The notes under the pieces are model-generated. The model saw only the letters and a program-made list of their open reading frames with translations. It did no database searches and was not told the origin of the DNA. This document shows positions 53,985 through 64,000 of a stretch of DNA of 64,000 bases, in pieces; the first letter of the stretch is position 1, and the number at the start of each line of letters is the position of its first letter. Origin of the DNA: Apoderus coryli (lineage: Eukaryota; Arthropoda; Insecta; Coleoptera; Attelabidae); the NCBI GenBank assembly GCA_911728435.2, contig OU452211.1:14304428-14368427 (forward strand), written 5' to 3'. The position numbers and the translations under genes are program-made.

Positions 53985-54565
53985 CACTGTGTCCAAATAA
54001 GAATGGAATACCATCGGAATCTTGGAAACGGTAGCAGTTACAATGTCGGTTAAATTAGAGAAACGTTGTACAATTTAATCACTTTTTAAATGGTGTTTTT
54101 AAAAGTAAACTAACTTTAGCCCTTTTCGATAATTTTTGGAAAAAAACGATTTATGTGATTCTAGGTTTTATTTATTTCTGCCGTTATTTTTGTAGATATA
54201 AAAACATGAAAAGCACTTTTTAATTGTTGCTTTTCGAGGAGAATAACATAGCGTATAGAAATTTTCACTACGACGCTTCGCATTCAAAAAACCATTATCA
54301 ACTTGAATTTTTTATTGTTAAATTTTAAAGCCCTGTAATATACCAACTATTGTGGAATTGAAAATGGCTTTAAAATTAACAATAAAAAATCTAGGACCGT
54401 ATTTAAAAACACCAAGCTGATGGTTTTTCAAAAACGAAACGTCGTAGTGAAAATGTGTAAAAGTTGTCTTATTCTCCTCAAAAAGTAACAATAATTTAAC
54501 CGGCATTGTAACTTCTAGAGATTCCAAGAATCCAATGCTATACCATTCTTATCTTGAACACAGTA
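53985..54565. mobile_element. ACTGTGTCC-type MITE inside the tandem unit
   Basis: Inverted arms starting ACTGTGTCCAAATAAGAATG and its relative TACTGTGTTCAAGATAAGAA, each about 230 bp, with GGAATCTTGGAA and GTTACAATG(T/C)CGGTTAAATT in common. No coding capacity; repeated in every unit of the array (about 56700, 59420 and 62050). Confidence 0.8.
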
Positions 54566-54904
54566 TTTTACCAAATGTTTGTGTATGAAACTAAGCTCGA
54601 ATATAATGTGTGAGTCGAAGATAAAAGGATATTGTACGAGGCGCTGAGTATTCTGCCTATGTGGCTATGTGCACTGGTATATTTGTTTTTTGTACATGTA
54701 AATATATTAATAAAATGCATAATTTTAATGCACTGAATCACCTTTGTAAAGTACACCTTTCCCGTGTGCAAAAAGGAAATTTTCTATATTGGGCAGCGCT
54801 GCAATTTCGCCCCCGGCGAAACAGGGGCCTTAGTGGCTTTAACTGGCCCCATTTTTCACGTTTTTTGACAAAGACAGACTGGTGCTCGTTATTATAGTTA
54901 ACAA

Positions 54905-54924
54905 GAAATCCCTTGCGGGATTTC
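54905..54924. other. Perfect 8-bp hairpin GAAATCCC/GGGATTTC
   Basis: A TTGC loop separates the arms. It recurs in each unit of the array (about 57624, 60344 and 62977). It is not followed by a T-run. Confidence 0.7.
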
Positions 54925-54974
54925 CCAGTCGTTGTGTGGTAGTTTTATCTATGAAAAAAGTCATTGAGGGTTAT

Positions 54975-55355
54975 AAAAAAAAAGAAAAAAAAATCAAGAA
55001 AAAAAATTTCAAGGAAAAAAAATGTTTCTATTAAAAAAAAAAAGTCAAAAAAAATTTAACAAAAAATTTCAAAAAAAAAAAGATTTCAAAAAAAAAAATT
55101 TAAAAGAAAAAATTTCAAAAAAAAATCTTAAAAAAAAAATTTTCAAAAAACAAAATTTAAAAAAAAAAAAATTTTCAAAAAAAAATTTTCAAAAAAAAAT
55201 TTTCAAAAAAAAAATTATAAAAAAAATTTTGCAAAAAAAAAAAATTAAAAAAAAAAAAAAAAATCAAAAAAAAAATAAAAAAAAAAATTTTAAAAAAAAA
55301 TTTTCAAAAAAAAAATTCATAAACAAAATTCAAAAATTAATTAAAAAAAAGTATT
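54975..55355 (+). repeat. A-rich AAATTTTC(A)n block, unit 1
   Basis: About 380 bp almost wholly of A-runs separated by ATTT, TTTC or TC. It varies in length between units; 88 bp are missing in unit 3 near 60600, which explains its shorter period. Lysine-rich ORFs here are compositional artefacts. Confidence 0.9.
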
Positions 55356-55402
55356 GCCAGAGCTGAAAATCTGATAATGTTTCTATTATTGAAAATAAAT
55401 AG

Positions 55403-56135
55403 AAACATTTTTGAGTTACCCCGTAGATAACCTTTAGGAGATTATAGTTTAACTTTCAAAGAAATCTTGAATTGAAACCCAAAGAAATCAAAAAATTATT
55501 CAAAATATTATTATTTTGTCCAAAATATTGAAATACATTTTTGACTCACCCCGTATATAAATTTAAAGCCTTTGCTAAAAGTTTCTGCCATGTCTAAAAG
55601 TCTTAAATAATAAATAACATTCATAAAAATTTTTGAGTTACCCCGTAGATAACCTCTAGGAGGTTCTAGTTTAACTTTCAAAGAAATCTTGAATTGAAAC
55701 CCAAAGATATCAAAAAATTATTCAAAATATTATTTTTTTGTCCAAAATAATGAAATACATTTTTGACTCACCCCGTATATAAATTTAAAGCCTATGCTAA
55801 AAGTTTCTGCCATGTCTTAAATAATAAATAACATTCAAAACATTTTTGAGTTACCCCGTAGATAACCTCTAGGAGGTTATAGTTTAGCTTTCAAAAAAAT
55901 CTTGAATTGAAATCAAAAAATTACTGAAAATATTACTTTTTTGTCTTTAACAAAATAAATAAATAAATTGTTGACTCACCGCGTATATAAATTTAAAGTC
56001 CTTATGCTAAAAATATATGAGACCATTCTAACAAACTAAAAAAATTATTTTTTTTTCTATTTATTAGGTCTTGTCGTGTCTAAAAGTCTTGAGAAATAAA
56101 TAGAAACATTTTTGAGTTACCCCGTACATCACAGG
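55403..56135 (+). repeat. Four copies of a 210-270-bp subrepeat, unit 1
   Basis: TTGAGTTACCCCGTA recurs at about 55411, 55633, 55846 and 56112. Each copy except the last continues with GATAACC...TAGGAG, ATCTTGAATTGAAA, and TGACTCACC(C/G)CGTATATA. Repeated in all units. Confidence 0.88.
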
Positions 56136-56540
56136 TTTCACCACCCTATGCAATAATTTCATCAACTAATCTAAAAAACTTTGCTTTGCTTTGCCCTTTA
56201 TATAACAGATAACGTAGGCAACACTGTCCTAATGTACGCACCTAGTTGGTTATGTCCTTCAACATCTGATCTATTATAGGAGTCTAGTAACGACGTACGT
56301 ATGTATATCTACTTTCTTGACGAATGGAGAACCTTTGTATAAAATTAGCGAGCTAAGTACCGTACGTCGTTTGTTATTTGTAAACTATCCCGACCTTATC
56401 TCAGAAAACGAAGCATTTGCGGACATGTGTTTATATAGCAAACTGTCATTATTTTTTAATGCAGAATTATCTCCTGGAGTTTGTCGCACTTATTTACGAA
56501 CACCCTGTATATCAATAATTTCATTAAAAATTATATTTAC

Positions 56541-56642
56541 CATTTGTATTATCGGTAACTGCTACTCTACTCGGACCTGGACGTTGGCTAAAATGTTCAC
56601 CATTTCTTTTCTGCCGTTGATTTCCATTTAAATTGGAAATAG
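56541..56642 (-). CDS. Candidate 102-nt symmetric exon, unit 2
   Basis: Same sequence and splice sites as 53826-53927, displaced by 2715 bp. Confidence 0.35.
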
Positions 56643-59260
56643 CTAAAAAAGAAAAAACATATTATTTTGGTCTTTTATTTTTCGTGAATTTTAGTATAAC
56701 ACTGTGTCCAAATAAGAATGGAATACCATCGGAATCTTGGAAACGGTAGCAGTTACAATGTCGGTTAAATTAGAGAAACGTTGTACAATTTAATCACTTT
56801 TTAAATGGTGTTTTTAAAAGTAAACTAACTTTAGCCCTTTTCGATAATTTTTGGAAAAAAACGATTTATGTGATTCTAGGTTTTATTTATTTCTGCCGTT
56901 ATTTTTGTAGATATAAAAACATGAAAAGCACTTTTTAATTGTTGCTTTTCGAGGAGAATAACATAGCGTATAGAAATTTTCACTACGACGCTTCGCATTC
57001 AAAAAACCATTATCAACTTGAATTTTTTATTGTTAAATTTTAAAGCCCTGTAATATACCAACTATTGTGGAATTGAAAATGGCTTTAAAATTAACAATAA
57101 AAAATCTAGGACCGTATTTAAAAACACCAAGCTGATGATGGTTTTTCAAAAACGAAACGTCGTAGTGAAAATGTGTAAAAGTTGTCTTATTCTCCTCAAA
57201 AAGTAACAATAATTTAACCGGCATTGTAACTTCTAGAGATTCCAAGAATCCAATGCTATACCATTCTTATCTTGAACACAGTATTTTACCAAATGTTTGT
57301 GTATGAAACTAAGCTCGAATATAATGTGTGAGTCGAAGATAAAAGGATATTGTACGAGGCGCTGAGTATTCTGCCTATGTGGCTATGTGCACTGGTATAT
57401 TTGTTTTTTGTACATGTAAATATATTAATAAAATGCATAATTTTAATGCACTGAATCACCTTTGTAAAGTACACCTTTCCCGTGTGCAAAAAGGAAATTT
57501 TCTATATTGGGCAGCGCTGCAATTTCGCCCCCGGCGAAACAGGGGCCTTAGTGGCTTTAACTGGCCCCATTTTTCACGTTTTTTGACAAAGACAGACTGG
57601 TGCTCGTTATTATAGTTAACAAGAAATCCCTTGCGGGATTTCCCAGTCGTTGTGTGGTAGTTTTATCTATGAAAAAAGTCATTGAGGGTTATAAAAAAAA
57701 AGAAAAAAAAATCAAGAAAAAAAATTTCAAGGAAAAAAAATGTTTCTATTAAAAAAAAAAAGTCAAAAAAAATTTAACAAAAAATTTCAAAAAAAAAAAA
57801 ATTTCAAAAAAAAAAATTTAAAAGAAAAAATTTCAAAAAAAAATCTTAAAAAAAAAATTTTCAAAAAACAAAATTTAAAAAAAAAAAAATTTTCAAAAAA
57901 AAATTTTCAAAAAAAAATTTTCAAAAAAAAAATTATAAAAAAAATTTTGCAAAAAAAAAAAATTAAAAAAAAAAAAAAAAAAATCAAAAAAAAAATAAAA
58001 AAAAAAATTTTAAAAAAAAATTTTCAAAAAAAAAATTCATAAACAAAATTCAAAAATTAATTAAAAAAAAGTATTGCCAGAGCTGAAAATCTGATAATGT
58101 TTCTATTATTGAAAATAAATAGAAACATTTTTGAGTTACCCCGTAGATAACCATTAGGAGATTATAGTTTAACTTTCAAAGAAATCTTGAATTGAAACCC
58201 AAAGAAATCAAAAAATTATTCAAAATATTATTATTTTGTCCAAAATATTGAAATACATTTTTGACTCACCCCGTATATAAATTTAAAGCCTTTGCTAAAA
58301 GTTTCTGCCATGTCTAAAAGTCTTAAATAATAAATAACATTCATAAAAATTTTTGAGTTACCCCGTAGATAACCTCTAGGAGGTTCTAGTTTAACTTTCA
58401 AAGAAATCTTGAATTGAAACCCAAAGATATCAAAAAATTATTCAAAATATTATTTTTTTGTCCAAAATAATGAAATACATTTTTGACTCACCCCGTATAT
58501 AAATTTAAAGCCTATGCTAAAAGTTTCTGCCATGTCTTAAATAATAAATAACATTCAAAACATTTTTGAGTTACCCCGTAGATAACCTCTAGGAGGTTAT
58601 AGTTTAGCTTTCAAAAAAATCTTGAATTGAAATCAAAAAATTACTGAAAATATTACTTTTTTGTCTTTAACAAAATAAATAAATAAATTGTTGACTCACC
58701 GCGTATATAAATTTAAAGTCCTTATGCTAAAAATATATGAGACCATTCTAACAAACTAAAAAAATTATTTTTTTTTCTATTTATTAGGTCTTGTCGTGTC
58801 TAAAAGTCTTGAGAAATAAATAGAAACATTTTTGAGTTACCCCGTACATCACAGGTTTCACCACCCTATGCAATAATTTCATCAACTAATCTAAAAAACT
58901 TTGCTTTGCTTTGCCCTTTATATAACAGATAACGTAGGCAACACTGTCCTAATGTACGCACCTAGTTGGTTATGTCCTTCAACATCTGATCTATTATAGG
59001 AGTATAGTAACGACGTACGTATGTATATCTACTTTCTTGACGAATGGAGAACCTTTGTATAAAATTAGCGAGCTAAGTACCGTACGTCGTTTGTTATTTG
59101 TAAACTATCCCGACCTTATCTCAGAAAACGAAGCATTTGCGGACATGTGTTTATATAGCAAACTGTCATTATTTTTTAATGCAGAATTATCTCCTGGAGT
59201 TTGTCGCACTTATTTACGAACACCCTGTATATCAATAATTTCATTAAAAATTATATTTAC

Positions 59261-59362
59261 CATTTGTATTATCGGTAACTGCTACTCTACTCGGACCTGG
59301 ACGTTGGCTAAAATGTTCACCATTTCTTTTCTGCCGTTGATTTCCATTTAAATTGGAAATAG
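59261..59362 (-). CDS. Candidate 102-nt symmetric exon, unit 3
   Basis: Same sequence and splice sites as 53826-53927, displaced by a further 2720 bp. Confidence 0.35.
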
Positions 59363-61892
59363 CTAAAAAAGAAAAAACATATTATTTTGGTCTTTTATTT
59401 TTCGTGAATTTTAGTATAACACTGTGTCCAAATAAGAATGGAATACCATCGGAATCTTGGAAACGGTAGCAGTTACAATGTCGGTTAAATTAGAGAAACG
59501 TTGTACAATTTAATCACTTTTTAAATGGTGTTTTTAAAAGTAAACTAACTTTAGCCCTTTTCGATAATTTTTGGAAAAAAACGATTTATGTGATTCTAGG
59601 TTTTATTTATTTCTGCCGTTATTTTTGTAGATATAAAAACATGAAAAGCACTTTTTAATTGTTGCTTTTCGAGGAGAATAACATAGCGTATAGAAATTTT
59701 CACTACGACGCTTCGCATTCAAAAAACCATTATCAACTTGAATTTTTTATTGTTAAATTTTAAAGCCCTGTAATATACCAACTATTGTGGAATTGAAAAT
59801 GGCTTTAAAATTAACAATAAAAAATCTAGGACCGTATTTAAAAACACCAAGCTGATGATGGTTTTTCAAAAACGAAACGTCGTAGTGAAAATGTGTAAAA
59901 GTTGTCTTATTCTCCTCAAAAAGTAACAATAATTTAACCGGCATTGTAACTTCTAGAGATTCCAAGAATCCAATGCTATACCATTCTTATCTTGAACACA
60001 GTATTTTACCAAATGTTTGTGTATGAAACTAAGCTCGAATATAATGTGTGAGTCGAAGATAAAAGGATATTGTACGAGGCGCTGAGTATTCTGCCTATGT
60101 GGCTATGTGCACTGGTATATTTGTTTTTTGTACATGTAAATATATTAATAAAATGCATAATTTTAATGCACTGAATCACCTTTGTAAAGTACACCTTTCC
60201 CGTGTGCAAAAAGGAAATTTTCTATATTGGGCAGCGCTGCAATTTCGCCCCCGGCGAAACAGGGGCCTTAGTGGCTTTAACTGGCCCCATTTTTCACGTT
60301 TTTTGACAAAGACAGACTGGTGCTCGTTATTATAGTTAACAAGAAATCCCTTGCGGGATTTCCCAGTCGTTGTGTGGTAGTTTTATCTATGAAAAAAGTC
60401 ATTGAGGGTTATAAAAAAAAAGAAAAAAAAATCAAGAAAAAAAATTTCAAGGAAAAAAAATGTTTCTATTAAAAAAAAAAAGTCAAAAAAAATTTAACAA
60501 AAAATTTCAAAAAAAAAAAAATTTCAAAAAAAAAAATTTAAAAGAAAAAATTTCAAAAAAAAATCTTAAAAAAAAAATTTTCAAAAAACAAAATTTAAAA
60601 AAAAAAAAAAAAAAATCAAAAAAAAAATAAAAAAAAAAATTTTAAAAAAAAATTTTCAAAAAAAAAATTCATAAACAAAATTCAAAAATTAATTAAAAAA
60701 AAGTATTGCCAGAGCTGAAAATCTGATAATGTTTCTATTATTGAAAATAAATAGAAACATTTTTGAGTTACCCCGTAGATAACCTTTAGGAGATTATAGT
60801 TTAACTTTCAAAGAAATCTTGAATTGAAACCCAAAGAAATCAAAAAATTATTCAAAATATTATTATTTTGTCCAAAATATTGAAATACATTTTTGACTCA
60901 CCCCGTATATAAATTTAAAGCCTTTGCTAAAAGTTTCTGCCATGTCTAAAAGTCTTAAATAATAAATAACATTCATAAAAATTTTTGAGTTACCCCGTAG
61001 ATAACCTCTAGGAGGTTCTAGTTTAACTTTCAAAGAAATCTTGAATTGAAACCCAAAGATATCAAAAAATTATTCAAAATATTATTTTTTTGTCCAAAAT
61101 AATGAAATACATTTTTGACTCACCCCGTATATAAATTTAAAGCCTATGCTAAAAGTTTCTGCCATGTCTTAAATAATAAATAACATTCAAAACATTTTTG
61201 AGTTACCCCGTAGATAACCTCTAGGAGGTTATAGTTTAGCTTTCAAAAAAATCTTGAATTGAAATCAAAAAATTACTGAAAATATTACTTTTTTGTCTTT
61301 AACAAAATAAATAAATAAATTGTTGACTCACCGCGTATATAAATTTAAAGTCCTTATGCTAAAAATATATGAGACCATTCTAACAAACTAAAAAAATTAT
61401 TTTTTTTTCTATTTATTAGGTCTTGTCGTGTCTAAAAGTCTTGAGAAATAAATAGAAACATTTTTGAGTTACCCCGTACATCACAGGTTTCACCACCCTA
61501 TGCAATAATTTCATCAACTAATCTAAAAAACTTTGCTTTGCTTTGCCCTTTATATAACAGATAACGTAGGCAACACTGTCCTAATGTACGCACCTAGTTG
61601 GTTATGTCCTTCAACATCTGATCTATTATAGGAGTCTAGTAACGACGTACGTATGTATATCTACTTTCTTGACGAATGGAGAACCTTTGTATAAAATTAG
61701 CGAGCTAAGTACCGTACGTCGTTTGTTATTTGTAAACTATCCCGACCTTATCTCAGAAAACGAAGCATTTGCGGACATGTGTTTATATAGCAAACTGTCA
61801 TTATTTTTTAATGCAGAATTATCTCCTGGAGTTTGTCGCACTTATTTACGAACACCCTGTATATCAATAATTTCATTAAAAATTATATTTAC

Positions 61893-61994
61893 CATTTGTA
61901 TTATCGGTAACTGCTACTCTACTCGGACCTGGACGTTGGCTAAAATGTTCACCATTTCTTTTCTGCCGTTGATTTCCATTTAAATTGGAAATAG
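61893..61994 (-). CDS. Candidate 102-nt symmetric exon, unit 4
   Basis: Same sequence and splice sites as 53826-53927, displaced by a further 2632 bp. Confidence 0.35.
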
Positions 61995-63300
61995 CTAAAA
62001 AAGAAAAAACATATTATTTTGGTCTTTTATTTTTCGTGAATTTTAGTATAACACTGTGTCCAAATAAGAATGGAATACCATCGGAATCTTGGAAACGGTA
62101 GCAGTTACAATGTCGGTTAAATTAGAGAAACGTTGTACAATTTAATCACTTTTTAAATGGTGTTTTTAAAAGTAAACTAACTTTAGCCCTTTTCGATAAT
62201 TTTTGGAAAAAAACGATTTATGTGATTCTAGGTTTTATTTATTTCTGCCGTTATTTTTGTAGATATAAAAACATGAAAAGCACTTTTTAATTGTTGCTTT
62301 TCGAGGAGAATAACATAGCGTATAGAAATTTTCACTACGACGCTTCGCATTCAAAAAACCATTATCAACTTGAATTTTTTATTGTTAAATTTTAAAGCCC
62401 TGTAATATACCAACTATTGTGGAATTGAAAATGGCTTTAAAATTAACAATAAAAAATCTAGGACCGTATTTAAAAACACCAAGCTGATGATGGTTTTTCA
62501 AAAACGAAACGTCGTAGTGAAAATGTGTAAAAGTTGTCTTATTCTCCTCAAAAAGTAACAATAATTTAACCGGCATTGTAACTTCTAGAGATTCCAAGAA
62601 TCCAATGCTATACCATTCTTATCTTGAACACAGTATTTTACCAAATGTTTGTGTATGAAACTAAGCTCGAATATAATGTGTGAGTCGAAGATAAAAGGAT
62701 ATTGTACGAGGCGCTGAGTATTCTGCCTATGTGGCTATGTGCACTGGTATATTTGTTTTTTGTACATGTAAATATATTAATAAAATGCATAATTTTAATG
62801 CACTGAATCACCTTTGTAAAGTACACCTTTCCCGTGTGCAAAAAGGAAATTTTCTATATTGGGCAGCGCTGCAATTTCGCCCCCGGCGAAACAGGGGCCT
62901 TAGTGGCTTTAACTGGCCCCATTTTTCACGTTTTTTGACAAAGACAGACTGGTGCTCGTTATTATAGTTAACAAGAAATCCCTTGCGGGATTTCCCAGTC
63001 GTTGTGTGGTAGTTTTATCTATGAAAAAAGTCATTGAGGGTTAAAAAAAAAAAGAAAAAAAAATCAAGAAAAAAAATTTCAAGGAAAAAAAATGTTTCTA
63101 TTAAAAAAAAAAAGTCAAAAAAAATTTAACAAAAAATTTCAAAAAAAAAAAAATTTCAAAAAAAAAAATTTAAAAGAAAAAATTTCAAAAAAAAATCTTA
63201 AAAAAAAAATTTTCAAAAAACAAAATTTAAAAAAAAAAAAATTTTCAAAAAAAAATTTTCAAAAAAAAATTTTCAAAAAAAAAATTATAAAAAAAATTTT

Positions 63301-63336
<36 letters not shown>

Positions 63337-64000
63337 AAAAAAAAATAAAAAAAAAAATTTTAAAAAAAAATTTTCAAAAAAAAAATTCATAAACAAAATT
63401 CAAAAATTAATTAAAAAAAAGTATTGCCAGAGCTGAAAATCTGATAATGTTTCTATTATTGAAAATAAATAGAAACATTTTTGAGTTACCCCGTAGATAA
63501 CCTTTAGGAGATTATAGTTTAACTTTCAAAGAAATCTTGAATTGAAACCCAAAGAAATCAAAAAATTATTCAAAATATTATTATTTTGTCCAAAATATTG
63601 AAATACATTTTTGACTCACCCCGTATATAAATTTAAAGCCTTTGCTAAAAGTTTCTGCCATGTCTAAAAGTCTTAAATAATAAATAACATTCATAAAAAT
63701 TTTTGAGTTACCCCGTAGATAACCTCTAGGAGGTTCTAGTTTAACTTTCAAAGAAATCTTGAATTGAAACCCAAAGATATCAAAAAATTATTCAAAATAT
63801 TATTTTTTTGTCCAAAATAATGAAATACATTTTTGACTCACCCCGTATATAAATTTAAAGCCTATGCTAAAAGTTTCTGCCATGTCTTAAATAATAAATA
63901 ACATTCAAAACATTTTTGAGTTACCCCGTAGATAACCTCTAGGAGGTTATAGTTTAGCTTTCAAAAAAATCTTGAATTGAAATCAAAAAATTACTGAAAA

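Larger units (their letters stand above)
53681..64000. repeat. Tandem array of 2.63-2.72-kb units, at least four copies
   Basis: TTATCTCAGAAAACG starts units at 53681, 56396, 59116 and 61748 (periods 2715, 2720 and 2632); the fourth runs off the window. Unit content in order: the last 112 bp of the palindromic MITE; a 102-nt exon-like segment; an ACTGTGT-type MITE (+304 to +884); a spacer with a GAAATCCC/GGGATTTC hairpin; about 380 bp of A-rich AAATTTTC repeats; four copies of a roughly 220-bp repeat with TTGAGTTACCCCGTA; and a 260-bp end piece. The first unit is the only one preceded by the rest of the MITE, so the array began beside it. Confidence 0.95.

Noticed and set aside
54661..54897. 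78-aa ORF and the overlapping reverse 67-aa ORF, present in all units
   Set aside because: Conserved only because the tandem units are recent copies. No promoter or domain; the two frames overlap on opposite strands.
55022..55366. Lysine-rich ORF (114 aa), with relatives at 57740-58042 and 63092-63436
   Set aside because: Encoded entirely by A-run repeats; its length changes with slippage. No protein-like composition beyond Lys/Phe.

Overview
The window is repeat-dense nuclear DNA from an insect; the lineage is not determined, and a beetle or another insect with a large AT-rich genome is only a guess. Three things show it is eukaryotic: the density of eukaryotic transposon classes (an I-like LINE, other non-LTR fragments, BEL/Pao, Ty3/gypsy, a Penelope-like element, Helitron, DD41D mariners, a piggyBac derivative, foldback elements and a tRNA-derived SINE), the splice-site-bounded exons, and the TATA+Inr promoters. 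I see no bacterial operon, rRNA, intact tRNA gene or CRISPR array.

Layout. 1-1071 is a diverged copy of the repeat found again at 47895-48951. 1072-6467 is a nearly intact I-like LINE. 7013-7495 is the tail of another LINE. 7531-10218 is a decayed mariner-type element. 10402-10795 is an LTR-like repeat. 12587-14552 (minus strand) holds two exons of an unrecognised, repeat-rich gene. 16905-18991 and 32018-34104 are two almost identical DD41D mariner-type transposons in opposite orientation. 19403-21210 is a broken BEL/Pao pol plus an LTR-like repeat. 21367-21967 is a piggyBac-derived short element. 22337-23032 is a small apparently single-exon gene ending in a WRPW-like tetrapeptide. 24905-25905 and 28220-28680 form another small gene or gene relic with about 300-bp repeats, split by a Penelope-like insertion. 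28682-31920 is a foldback element with a SINE in its loop. 34669-40850 is a Helitron Rep region split by a 3-kb TIR-bounded element that carries a complex minisatellite. 42525-47894 is a full-length gypsy element with LTRs that look identical. 47895-51095 is a tandem array of palindromic units. 52760-53792 is a 1-kb palindromic MITE. 53681-64000 is a tandem array of about 2.7-kb units running off the window edge.

How parts connect. The mariner pair and the gypsy element look young: each mariner is 2087 bp with an intact transposase, and each gypsy LTR is 332 bp. The Helitron coding region has splice-like boundaries, and phase-compatible minus-strand exons occur at 51201-51350 and once in every 2.7-kb unit. 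The Helitron gene, or a host gene fused to it, may therefore extend to the right end of the window, with one 102-nt exon amplified by the array. The two observations I would follow first are this exon chain and the 12.6-14.6 kb gene, which has duplicated symmetric exons and three tandem DSG-type phosphodegron-like motifs.
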